The notes under the pieces: model-generated
Seen by the model: only the letters and a program-made list of their open reading frames with translations
Databases searched by the model: none
What the model was told of the DNA's origin: nothing
Shown: one piece after another, positions 1 through 5,436 of the stretch
Numbering within the stretch: the first letter of the stretch is position 1
Layout of the letters: every line of letters begins with the position of its first letter
Made by a program: the position numbers and the translations under genes
DNA from: Treponema sp.
Lineage (GTDB): Bacteria > Spirochaetota > Spirochaetia > Treponematales > Breznakiellaceae
Direction: 5' to 3'
DNA length: 7,235 bases
NCBI GenBank assembly: GCA_031266635.1
Contig: JAISAN010000133.1
Location: forward strand, 1-7,235

Positions 1-138
1 GCCGCGCTGTTTTATCTGCCGCCGGACGATGTGTTTGCGGGCAGGATGGGCATACGGCTTGCGGAACGCAGACAAAAGCTGCATACTGCATATATCAACA
101 GACGAAGCTACTGGCGGGCTCAGGCCGTCAAGCTTTGA
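1..138 (+). CDS. C-terminal end of a probable rve/DDE-type transposase (partial, 5' end outside the window)
   Basis: Frame 1 is open from the first base to a TGA at 136-138 and gives 45 residues. It includes LPPDDVFAGR, then RLAERRQKL and a basic tail with INRRSYWRAQ. The order P-x-D-V-(F/Y)-x-G-R, then L-A-x-R-R and a basic tail, is what I know from the C-termini of integrase-core transposases, just after the last catalytic Glu region. The catalytic DDE residues lie upstream and cannot be seen. The identification therefore rests on a short tail and on context: the neighbouring toxin gene is broken exactly where this element would end. It could instead be the tail of an unrelated basic protein. 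The exact IS family cannot be told. Confidence 0.5.
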   Translation, partial: AALFYLPPDDVFAGRMGIRLAERRQKLHTAYINRRSYWRAQAVKL

Positions 139-184
139 ACCACCTTATATGCTTGCCTTAAAAACGGCAAGTTCGGCTTAGGCA
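1..184 (+). mobile_element. Probable right end of an insertion sequence inserted into a toxin gene
   Basis: The transposase-like tail stops at 138. On the opposite strand the PIN toxin reading frame keeps its expected N-terminal sequence only down to about position 184. Read on the minus strand, the sequence from 184 starts TGCCTAAGCCGAACTTGCCG, which would give the TG...CA type of end used by many rve-transposase elements. The segment between contains an inverted repeat, CTTGCC (152-157) with GGCAAG (166-171), separated by an A-rich 8-base loop. This could be a transposase binding site or the transcript end. The boundary at 183/184 is inferred, because the other end of the element and any target duplication are outside the window. 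Confidence 0.4.
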
Positions 185-258
185 ATACAGTCCAGAAACC
201 GGAGCCCCTGGCACAGCGACAGGGCAACCAGGGGGAAAGCGTCACAGACAATAATCAT
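178..258 (-). pseudogene. Truncated PIN-domain toxin (DUF3368-like), N-terminal fragment only
   Basis: Three bases after the antitoxin stop, an ATG at 258-256 opens 26 codons that begin MIIVCDAFPLVALSLC and then meet TAA at 180-178. The start I-I-V-C-D-(A/S)-x-P-L-(V/I)-A-L is typical of DUF3368/PIN nucleases, and D6 would be the first catalytic acidic residue of the PIN fold. Complete members are roughly 150-160 residues, so more than 80% is missing, including the other active-site acids. The gene sits directly behind a UPF0175 gene, the usual antitoxin-toxin order. Loss of homology coincides with the apparent end of the insertion element, so insertion is the likely cause. The fragment is certainly not an active nuclease. 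Confidence 0.65.
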
Positions 259-261
259 GGC

Positions 262-516
262 CTACTGAAAGTACGATAATTCTTTTTCAAGTTCCTGGGG
301 ATCATAATCTATGACCGGGATACCTGCCTGAGACAGAAGGGACATAAAATCATATATACCCAAACCGCACAGTTCAGCGGATTGCGCGAGGGTCAATTTA
401 CCCTGCCGGAAAAGCTTCATGGCGTATTCCCGTCTCATGCCTTCGGCTAATTCATCCTTATCCATATTGGCTGCGGTAAGCAGGGCTTCTGATATTGGTA
501 TGGTAAGGGTTTGCAT
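262..516 (-). CDS. UPF0175 family antitoxin-like DNA-binding protein
   Basis: The 84-residue protein begins with a short beta-like segment (MQTLTIPISEALL). It then has the UPF0175 pattern: MDKDELAEGMRREYAMKLF, then RQGKLTLAQSAELCGLGIYD (about residues 38-57), and the characteristic GIPVIDYDPQELEKEL near the end. The Q-S-A-E-L-x-G-L-x-x-Y-D-F stretch reads as a helix-turn-helix, consistent with autorepression. Family members are usually encoded just before a PIN-type toxin, and here the remains of such a gene start 3 bases after the stop. The start ATG at 516-514 is preceded by GAGGAAGGAT at a suitable distance. The length is normal and the frame intact. Because the toxin is broken, this is probably now an orphan antitoxin. 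Confidence 0.85.
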   Translation of the reverse strand: MQTLTIPISEALLTAANMDKDELAEGMRREYAMKLFRQGKLTLAQSAELCGLGIYDFMSLLSQAGIPVIDYDPQELEKELSYFQ

Positions 517-548
517 AATTATCCTTCCTCAATTCTTTTCTTAGTTTT

Positions 549-577
549 ACTATACCCTGTTCCGGGCTTTTTTGCAA
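549..577 (-). promoter_or_regulatory. Sigma-70-type promoter for the UPF0175 antitoxin gene
   Basis: On the minus strand TTGCAA (577-572) is followed after 17 bases by TATAGT (554-549). Transcription would start near 542, about 26 bases before the ATG at 516, with the GAGGAAGG ribosome binding site (about 523-530) between. Spacing and position fit well. No clear operator palindrome is seen around it. Confidence 0.55.
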
Positions 578-631
578 AGGTTCGCCGGAAGGCGGGCTTG
601 CCACGCGGCGGCCCATTTTGGGGGGTAACGG

Positions 632-659
632 AAGACTTGTTGCTGACGCAACAAGTCTT
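632..659. repeat. Perfect 12-bp inverted repeat (hairpin) in the intergenic region
   Basis: AAGACTTGTTGC (632-643) and GCAACAAGTCTT (648-659) are perfect complements around a TGAC loop. On the plus strand only a short TTT follows, so it is a poor intrinsic terminator, and no plus-strand gene lies just upstream. The left arm CTTGTTGC (636-643) can also pair with a second GCAACAAG at 733-740, which would enclose the neighbouring hairpin. The two foldings exclude each other. The strand and role are unknown. Confidence 0.6.
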
Positions 660-662
660 TAA

Positions 663-725
663 GGAGTTTTGCGGCGGCTATCGGTTATTTGAAAGCAAAT
701 CGTAGTCCGGTTGCCGCAAAACTCC
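663..725. repeat. 13-bp inverted repeat enclosing a second stem (long hairpin)
   Basis: GGAGTTTTGCGGC (663-675) pairs perfectly with GCCGCAAAACTCC (713-725). Inside, ATTTG and CAAAT pair around AAAG, and CTA pairs with TAG, so most of the 63 bases can fold into one long imperfect hairpin. It begins 3 bases after the preceding hairpin. No coding frame with a plausible start covers it. It could be part of a small structured RNA, a relic of a non-autonomous mobile element, or a dispersed intergenic repeat. Confidence 0.6.
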
Positions 726-750
726 ACAATATGCAACAAGGCCGGAGTTA

Positions 751-807
751 GGGGGGGCGGACAGTGTATATTCCCGGTTCGGGAGGCTGTGGGGAAACAG
801 CCCCCCC
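751..807. repeat. G7/C7 stem enclosing two small hairpins
   Basis: A run of seven G (751-757) faces a run of seven C (801-807). Between them CCCG/CGGG (773-776 with 780-783) can form a small hairpin, and so can GGCTGT/ACAGCC (785-790 with 797-802). The second uses two bases of the C run, so the foldings partly compete. With the two hairpins to its left, this makes 632-807 an almost continuously structured block. Outside the block, CCGGAAGG (585-592) and CCTTCCGG (839-846) form a more distant 8-bp inverted pair. I see no gene in 517-862. Confidence 0.4.
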
Positions 808-862
808 TTATTCTTGGTAAATTTGCGGCGAAAATGGCCCTTCCGGTTCGCTCTTGCGGGGT

Positions 863-1075
863 TCAGGCGACAGAGCTTACTTCGGCGGCTATTTCGTAGA
901 TGTACCCGGTTTTTACACACATGTCAAAAAGGTTTCGGGACATAAACTCATCTATGACTTTTTCATTCCCGTCACTCAGGCGGGTCAGGCGGGTGAAAAA
1001 ACCGTCTTCCGTTTCCCTGAGAATATCAATGTATTCAATCCGGCCCGCACGGCATTTTACGCAGTAACGTTTCAT
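863..1075 (-). CDS. Small conserved-looking Cys-pair protein, function unknown
   Basis: The 70-residue product starts MKRYCVKCRAGRIEYID and continues with an alternating charged and hydrophobic pattern (RETEDGFFTRLTRLSDG, then EKVIDEFMSRNLFDMC) before ending in VSSVA. The N-terminal C-V-K-C pair (C5, C8) looks like half of a zinc ribbon. The only other Cys is in FDMCVKTG, so a full four-Cys site would need a dimer or another ligand. The start ATG at 1075 has a clear GGAGCGGAGGGT ribosome binding site 5-6 bases upstream. It lies 83 bases after the lipoprotein gene on the same strand. I recall similar short proteins from termite-gut treponemes but know no function. There is no signal peptide or membrane segment, so it is probably cytoplasmic. 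Confidence 0.75.
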   Translation of the reverse strand: MKRYCVKCRAGRIEYIDILRETEDGFFTRLTRLSDGNEKVIDEFMSRNLFDMCVKTGYIYEIAAEVSSVA

Positions 1076-1129
1076 GTTTACCCTCCGCTCCTATTATCGG
1101 AGAATAAAAAAGGGGGCTTAAATTCCGAA

Positions 1130-1158
1130 AACACGGGACGCGGATTGAACTGCCGCGT
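1130..1158 (-). terminator. Weak hairpin after the lipoprotein gene
   Basis: On the minus strand, directly behind the TGA at 1161-1159, ACGCGG (1158-1153) pairs with CCGCGT (1143-1138) around a 9-base loop. CCCGTGTTTTC follows. The stem is GC-rich but short and the T run is interrupted, so termination may be partial. That would leave the 70-residue gene downstream partly co-transcribed. Confidence 0.35.
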
Positions 1159-1983
1159 TCAGGAGCGGCCCTTGCCCTTAAAAGCCTGCTCCATCTCCTG
1201 GCCTTCCGCGGTGAGGAAATTCCTGATCTTGTCCCAGGGAATAACAACTTCAATAGACCCTTCCGAGTAGGGGCCTATTTCGTAGGGATTCCAGTGGAAA
1301 GCGGCGCCGTTCCGGGTTAGAAAAAAATCGGCGCTGAGGGCAGGATTATCTTCTAAGAAGCTCCCCGATGAAAGGGGCGCGTCTTTTTCAAGCCCCGCGT
1401 ATTCACGGAGGGCATCTTGAACCAGCAGGTAAAGGTCCGGGTTTCCGGGATCGGTAAAAAAATCCTCCAGGGTCAGGAGCTTCGGTTCCTGAAGATCAAG
1501 CACATAATGCTTCTTCTGCGCCATGCCGTGGGCGCCGCCGGTATAATATTCCTGTTCCCTGCTGAGGATACACCAGCGGCCCGAAAATATCTGGAACTCC
1601 ATGTGTTCCTCATATTTCCAATTCTGGGACTGCGCGTTTTTTTGGGGCGCTTCTTCTTTCAGGGACTGTAGTTTGACATAGTCCGTTTGATATTCGGCAA
1701 CAAGGGCCGCTATGTATTCATCGGGCTCCTGCCCCTTATACAGCAGGCCGTAAAAGAAATCCGCAAGTTCCTCCGGGCCCGCAACAGTGAGGAGGCTGAA
1801 GCTAAAATTTATCCGGGGGCTGTCATCCGCCTGTTCAGGATACAGGAGGATAGACTCCGTTGTTTCACGCACGGCAAAGGAGAGCTTGTTTTTACCGCCC
1901 CTGGGGGAGGAACCGCCGGTACAGGAGGCGGCCAGTAATAAAACAAAAACCGCCGAAAATAAAACATATTTGTTTTTTCTCAT
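1159..1983 (-). CDS. DUF3298/RsiV-like lipoprotein
   Basis: The 274-residue protein starts MRKNKYVLFSAVFVLLLAASC, a lipoprotein signal with the acylated Cys at residue 21, followed by a Gly/Ser-rich linker. Residues about 125-255 match the DUF3298 pattern. EYYTGGAHG (145-153) is followed by VLDLQEPKLLTLEDFF, then FFLTRNGAAFHWNPYEIGPYS (220-240) and EVVIPWDKIRNFL near the C-terminus. The domain is shared with RsiV-type anti-sigma factors and with many secreted lipoproteins. No sigma factor gene is nearby, so a role in sigma control is not supported. The frame runs back to an ATG at 2037, but that would put 18 residues in front of the signal peptide, so I choose 1983. No ribosome binding site precedes this ATG, unlike every other gene here. 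A promoter places the predicted transcript start on the A of the ATG, suggesting a leaderless message. Confidence 0.8.
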   Translation of the reverse strand: MRKNKYVLFSAVFVLLLAASCTGGSSPRGGKNKLSFAVRETTESILLYPEQADDSPRINFSFSLLTVAGPEELADFFYGLLYKGQEPDEYIAALVAEYQTDYVKLQSLKEEAPQKNAQSQNWKYEEHMEFQIFSGRWCILSREQEYYTGGAHGMAQKKHYVLDLQEPKLLTLEDFFTDPGNPDLYLLVQDALREYAGLEKDAPLSSGSFLEDNPALSADFFLTRNGAAFHWNPYEIGPYSEGSIEVVIPWDKIRNFLTAEGQEMEQAFKGKGRS

Positions 1984-2019
1984 AGTCTTAGTATAATGCC
2001 CGCGCCGCAAAAAACAAAT
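1968..2019. promoter_or_regulatory. Palindromic bidirectional promoter between the lipoprotein gene and glpK
   Basis: ATTTGTTTTTT (1968-1978) and AAAAAACAAAT (2009-2019) are perfect 11-bp inverted copies. Their centre falls at 1993.5, exactly on AGTATAAT (1990-1997). Rightward: TTGTTT (1970-1975), 16 bases, TATAAT (1992-1997). Leftward: TTGTTT (2017-2012), 16 bases, TATACT (1995-1990). The two promoters share the -10 region, so polymerase can serve only one direction at a time. Leftward transcription would start at about 1983, the first base of the lipoprotein start codon. Rightward transcription would start near 2004, ahead of glpK. Confidence 0.5.
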
Positions 2020-2047
2020 GAAAAAATGAAAAATCATGTATGATGAA

Positions 2048-2076
2048 TTGAAAGAAGGGAGGAAAAGGCGTATACT
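2048..2076 (+). promoter_or_regulatory. glpK: Main sigma-70-type promoter for glpK
   Basis: TTGAAA (2048-2053) and TATACT (2071-2076) are 17 bases apart and close to consensus. Transcription would begin around 2083, leaving a leader of about 90 bases before the glpK start at 2174. This is a better match than the rightward half of the upstream palindromic promoter, so glpK may have two starts. Confidence 0.55.
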
Positions 2077-2097
2077 GTCAGGAAACTTGGGAGGGTT

Positions 2098-2132
2098 CTC
2101 CGGATTTCGCCGGAGCGGCTTTCAAAATCCGG
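2098..2132 (+). promoter_or_regulatory. Mutually exclusive stems in the glpK leader
   Basis: CTCCGG (2098-2103) can pair with CCGGAG (2110-2115), and CCGGATTT (2100-2107) can instead pair with AAATCCGG (2125-2132). Both stems use 2100-2103, so only one can form. Neither has a T run, and both lie 40-75 bases before the ribosome binding site. This could be a switchable leader or mere GC-rich self-complementarity. No known riboswitch class is recognised. Confidence 0.3.
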
Positions 2133-2173
2133 CGGCCCGGACGGGTGCGGAACAAAGGGCGGAGGAGCGTATT

Positions 2174-3658
2174 ATGTCCAAATATGTTCTGGCATTGGAT
2201 CAGGGGACTACCAGTTCCCGTGCCATTCTCTTTGACCGGGAACAGAATATAGCGGGGCTTGAACAAAAAGAGTTCGCACAGTTTTATCCCCGGGAAGGCT
2301 GGGTTGAACATGACCCTATGGAGATTTACTCTTCCCAATACGCGGTGATGATGGAACTCATCGCCAAAAACGATATTTCCCCCCGGGACATAAGCGCCAT
2401 CGGTATTACCAACCAGCGGGAGACCACAATTCTCTGGGACAAAAAAACGGGACGGCCCATATACAACGCCATTGTCTGGCAGTGCCGCCGCAGTTCCGGC
2501 ATAGTGGACGGCCTGATACAGGCGGGTCTTGGGGACCACATTAAAAAAACCACCGGCCTGGTACCGGACGCCTATTTTTCGGGAACCAAAATCAAGTGGC
2601 TCCTGGACCATGTGGCGGGAGCCCGGGAAAAGGCCCGCCGGGGGGAAGTGCTTTTCGGTACGGTGGATACCTGGCTCATCTGGAAACTTTCGGGCGGGGC
2701 GGTTCATGTTACCGACTATACCAACGCCAGCCGCACCATGATCTACGACATTCATAAACTCGATTGGGATGATACGCTCCTTGCCGCCCTGGACATTCCC
2801 CGGCAAATGCTGCCCGCCGTAAAATCGTCAAGCGAGGTTTACGGCACGGTGAATATTCAGGGCGCGGAGATACCCATTTCCGCCGCCGCGGGGGATCAGC
2901 AGGCAGCGCTGTTCGGCCAGTGCTGTTTTGAAAAGGGGGAGGCGAAAAACACCTACGGTACGGGCTGTTTCCTCCTGATGAATACCGGAGACCGGGCGGT
3001 GGAAAGCAAAAACGGCCTTATCGCCACCATAAGCGCGGGGCCTCCGGGGAAGCCGCAGTACGCCCTTGAGGGCAGCGTTTTTGTAGGCGGCGCGGTGATT
3101 CAGTGGCTCCGGGACGAACTGCGGTTCATCACCGAAAGCGCCGATTCAGAATATTACGCGGGAAAGGTCGAGGATTCAGGGGGAATCTATCTGGTTCCGG
3201 CCTTCACCGGCCTCGGCGCGCCTTACTGGGATATGTACGCCCGGGGCTGCATTATGGGAATCACCAGGGGAACAAAACGCTGCCATATTATCCGGGCGGC
3301 GGAAGAATCCATCGCCTACCAGAGCCTGGATCTTGTCCGGGCCATGGAAAAAGACACCGGCCTGCGGCTGGCGGAGCTTAGAGTAGACGGCGGCGCAAGC
3401 CGGGATACCTTTCTCATGCAGTTTCAGGCGGATATTATGGGCGGTACAATCCTCCGGCCCGCGGTCCGGGAAACCACCGCCCTGGGGGCCGCGTGCCTCG
3501 CGGGCATTGCCGTGGGGTTCTGGAAAGACCGGAACGAGGTCAAAGCCCGGTGGAAAAAAGACGCCGTCTTTGCCCCCGTCATGGAGGAAGAAAAACGGGA
3601 GGCCCTGCTTGCGGGCTGGCACAAGGCTGTCGGGAGGAGCCGGGCCTGGGCCGAATAA
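2174..3658 (+). CDS. glpK: Glycerol kinase
   Basis: Glycerol kinase (EC 2.7.1.30) phosphorylates glycerol with ATP to sn-glycerol 3-phosphate in the cytoplasm, trapping it for glycolysis or lipid synthesis. The 494-residue product has the usual length and all FGGY-kinase landmarks. These are DQGTTSSRAILFD near residue 9 (phosphate loop), GWVEHDPMEI (42-51), NQRETTILWDKKTGRPIYN (80-98) and GTVDTWLIWKL (162-172). Next come AAGDQQAALFGQ (238-249), GTGCFLLMNTG, FTGLGAPYWD (344-353) and VDGGASRDTFLMQFQAD (404-420). The glycerol contacts R82, E83, W102, Y134, D241 and Q242 are all present. The sequence SSSEVYG (218-224) lacks the phospho-accepting His that Gram-positive enzymes use for HPr control, so activation by PTS phosphorylation is not expected. 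GGAGGAG (2161-2167) sits 6 bases before the ATG. The frame is open upstream to 2036, but that part lacks family sequence. No glycerol facilitator or glpD gene is adjacent. Confidence 0.97.
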   Translation: MSKYVLALDQGTTSSRAILFDREQNIAGLEQKEFAQFYPREGWVEHDPMEIYSSQYAVMMELIAKNDISPRDISAIGITNQRETTILWDKKTGRPIYNAIVWQCRRSSGIVDGLIQAGLGDHIKKTTGLVPDAYFSGTKIKWLLDHVAGAREKARRGEVLFGTVDTWLIWKLSGGAVHVTDYTNASRTMIYDIHKLDWDDTLLAALDIPRQMLPAVKSSSEVYGTVNIQGAEIPISAAAGDQQAALFGQCCFEKGEAKNTYGTGCFLLMNTGDRAVESKNGLIATISAGPPGKPQYALEGSVFVGGAVIQWLRDELRFITESADSEYYAGKVEDSGGIYLVPAFTGLGAPYWDMYARGCIMGITRGTKRCHIIRAAEESIAYQSLDLVRAMEKDTGLRLAELRVDGGASRDTFLMQFQADIMGGTILRPAVRETTALGAACLAGIAVGFWKDRNEVKARWKKDAVFAPVMEEEKREALLAGWHKAVGRSRAWAE

Positions 3659-3660
3659 AG

Positions 3661-3684
3661 CTCCCCGCGCATGCGGGAAGTTTT
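3661..3684 (+). terminator. Short intrinsic-type terminator after glpK
   Basis: Three bases after the glpK stop, CTcCCCGC pairs with GCGGGaAG around a GCAT loop, and TTTT follows (3681-3684). The core stem is 5 bp, extended by 2 bp beyond one mismatch. The T run is short, so read-through into the GH10 gene 88 bases downstream is likely. No convincing promoter is visible in that gap. Confidence 0.5.
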
Positions 3685-3746
3685 ACCGGAACCCGGCTGG
3701 TTTTGGGAAAGCTTCTGCGATTTCAGATTCTCGATTGGGAGGTACT

Positions 3747-5300
3747 ATGACTATTACCGTAAAAATTTTAAACGCCCGTGGTTCCCCGGTAAGCCGGGAT
3801 GAAATTGCCAGCCTCTTTGCCGCCGATTTATCCTGCGAGCCCTACCGCCGGGAAAACGAAGTCTCCCGGGAAGGAATTATCACCCTGCGGGTTCCCGCCG
3901 GCCCGGTGATCCTTCAGGCAAAACTGATGCTGCCCGGCTACGGTCATGTGTGGATCACTGCGGATAAGTGCGGGAAAGGTTACCAGGACGGCGATGTGGT
4001 TGATTTTATCCGGGAAGCGGCCCGGAGCAGGGTATATGAAGTGGAAAGCTGTATCCGGGAGAATGATTTTCTCCCCTCCCCAAAATGTTGTTCCCTGCTG
4101 GCGGACGGCAAGACCATGCTGCGCCTGGCGGAAACCGCTTCCGGGCCGGCAGGGAAGACCGCCGCCCTCAAACCGGAGGCCGCGGAATATCAGCATACCG
4201 CCCTGACAGCGCTTATGTGGGCCGGAGATCTGGCGGTGGTGGAACAGGCCCGGGCGCGGATAGGCGCGGCAAAAACGCGGAAACCGCTTTTATTCGGCTG
4301 CGCCGGTTTTGAATACCCCTACAAAGATTTGCCGGAAGCAAAGGCCCGGTTTGATCAGGTTTTTAACTACGCCACCATGCCGTTTTATCTGGCCCGGGTA
4401 GAACCGGAACAGGGGAAACCCAATTATGCCCCCCTGGACACCCTGCTGGATCACCTGGAAAAAGCCGGAATCACGGCCAAGGGCCACCCTCTTTGGTGGG
4501 CCCATACCGCGGGTATGCCCCCCTGGACCCGGAACCTCAGGTGGGAAGACGGCAGTATCAGGCGGGAACTGGAACGGGTTATCACCAGCCGGGTCCGGCG
4601 TTATCAGGGCCGGATCCGCATCTACGATGTGATTAACGAAGCCCATGACTGGTGTAATGCCTGGATGATGAGCCAGGATCAACTGGTGGAGATGACCAAA
4701 GCCTGCGCCGACGCGGTGCATAACGCGGACAGTTCCTGCAAAACAGTGGTAAACACCTGTTTTATGTTCGGCGAAAACGCGGCGGATCCCCGGGTTCAGT
4801 GGGGTATCATCAATGAGCGGAATATGACCCCCTGGTCATATATCAAAAAACTGGAAGAAACCGGGGCCCAATATGAAGCTATCGGCATGCAGCTCTACTG
4901 TCCCTGCCGGGACATGCTGTCCATCAGCAAACTGTACGACCGGTTCAGCGTTTTTGGAAAACCCTATCATATCACCGAACTGGGGGTTCCCTCGGAAAAA
5001 CGGGATGTGCCTCCCAATACCACCGAGGGGGACATCTACTGCCTGCGGTATATGTACCAGGGCCTCTGGCACGAGATGAACTGGAGCGAGCGTCTCCAGG
5101 CGGACTGGCTGGAAGATTTTTACACCCTTAGCCGCGCCCGGCCCGAAGTGGAAGCCCTTACCTGGTGGAGCTTCTTTGACAGCCATAGTTATGTCCCCGC
5201 CGCGGGTCTCCTCCGGGAGGACGGTTCCCCCAAGGAAGCCTTTTTCCGGCTGGGGGCGCTGGAAAACGCCTGGGGTTTTAAGTCCGAAAAGGGTATTTGA
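3747..5300 (+). CDS. Divergent GH10-family glycoside hydrolase (xylanase-like), predicted cytoplasmic
   Basis: The 517-residue protein has a catalytic half with GH10 hallmarks. These are AKGHPLWWAH (244-253, family G-H-x-L-x-W-H), YDVINEAHD (293-301) with acid/base E298, YHITELGVP (407-415) with nucleophile E411, and TWWSFFDSHSYVPAAGLL near 472-489. GH10 enzymes are retaining beta-1,4-xylanases and relatives. Residues 1-175 form a separate N-terminal region, probably a beta-sandwich then helical, which I cannot name. In GMQLYCPC (380-387) a Tyr stands where most GH10 proteins have the His that contacts the nucleophile (G-x-Q-x-H), so specificity may be altered. There is no signal peptide and there are 13 Cys, which suggests the cytoplasm and xylo-oligosaccharides or glycosides rather than polymer. 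GGGAGG (3737-3742) lies 4 bases before the ATG. The frame stays open back to 3507 inside glpK, but that part is a shadow. Confidence 0.88.
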   Translation: MTITVKILNARGSPVSRDEIASLFAADLSCEPYRRENEVSREGIITLRVPAGPVILQAKLMLPGYGHVWITADKCGKGYQDGDVVDFIREAARSRVYEVESCIRENDFLPSPKCCSLLADGKTMLRLAETASGPAGKTAALKPEAAEYQHTALTALMWAGDLAVVEQARARIGAAKTRKPLLFGCAGFEYPYKDLPEAKARFDQVFNYATMPFYLARVEPEQGKPNYAPLDTLLDHLEKAGITAKGHPLWWAHTAGMPPWTRNLRWEDGSIRRELERVITSRVRRYQGRIRIYDVINEAHDWCNAWMMSQDQLVEMTKACADAVHNADSSCKTVVNTCFMFGENAADPRVQWGIINERNMTPWSYIKKLEETGAQYEAIGMQLYCPCRDMLSISKLYDRFSVFGKPYHITELGVPSEKRDVPPNTTEGDIYCLRYMYQGLWHEMNWSERLQADWLEDFYTLSRARPEVEALTWWSFFDSHSYVPAAGLLREDGSPKEAFFRLGALENAWGFKSEKGI

Positions 5301-5334
5301 CTTGTTCGACAACCCGGCCGGCTGCCGGACAAGT
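5300..5334 (+). terminator. Hairpin overlapping the GH10 stop codon
   Basis: ACTTGT (5300-5305, starting on the last base of the stop codon) pairs with ACAAGT (5329-5334). Inside, CCGGC (5314-5318) pairs with GCCGG (5324-5328) around CGGCT. Only TTTG follows, so on its own it is a weak terminator. It may instead protect the 3' end of the message or back up the stronger hairpin 15 bases on. Confidence 0.4.
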
Positions 5335-5348
5335 TTGTACAAAATGCC

Positions 5349-5368
5349 CCGCGTGTTGCGGTTTTTTT
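5349..5368 (+). terminator. Intrinsic terminator of the GH10 transcript
   Basis: CCGC (5349-5352) and GCGG (5358-5361) enclose GTGTT and are followed at once by seven T (5362-5368). The stem is short but GC-rich with an ideal U tract. It should end transcription 50-70 bases after the GH10 stop codon and insulate the region to the right. Confidence 0.7.
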
Positions 5369-5436
5369 AAATTCCTGGTAACATCTTCCAATTTTTTTTG
5401 GTTAAATTTAGGCCGTAAATCGGGGTATTCCGCAGG

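Noticed and set aside
751..807. tRNA-like gene
   Set aside because: A GC stem, inner hairpins and a GGTTCG stretch invite the idea, but there is no proper anticodon arm, D-arm or 7-base acceptor spacing.
854..1270. Plus-strand frame of 138 codons
   Set aside because: It runs antisense across two minus-strand genes and their gap, and has low-complexity composition and no ribosome binding site.
2036..2173. N-terminal extension of the glpK frame
   Set aside because: It lacks glycerol kinase sequence, contains the promoter and leader stems, and the ATG at 2174 has a near-ideal ribosome binding site.
2078..2806. Long minus-strand frame (242 codons) inside glpK
   Set aside because: It is the mirror of a highly conserved glycerol kinase frame. 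It has no ribosome binding site or family motifs, and GC-rich codons create such antisense frames.
4836..5342. Minus-strand frame of 168 codons
   Set aside because: It is antisense to the catalytic end of the GH10 gene and to its terminator hairpin, and has no start signals.
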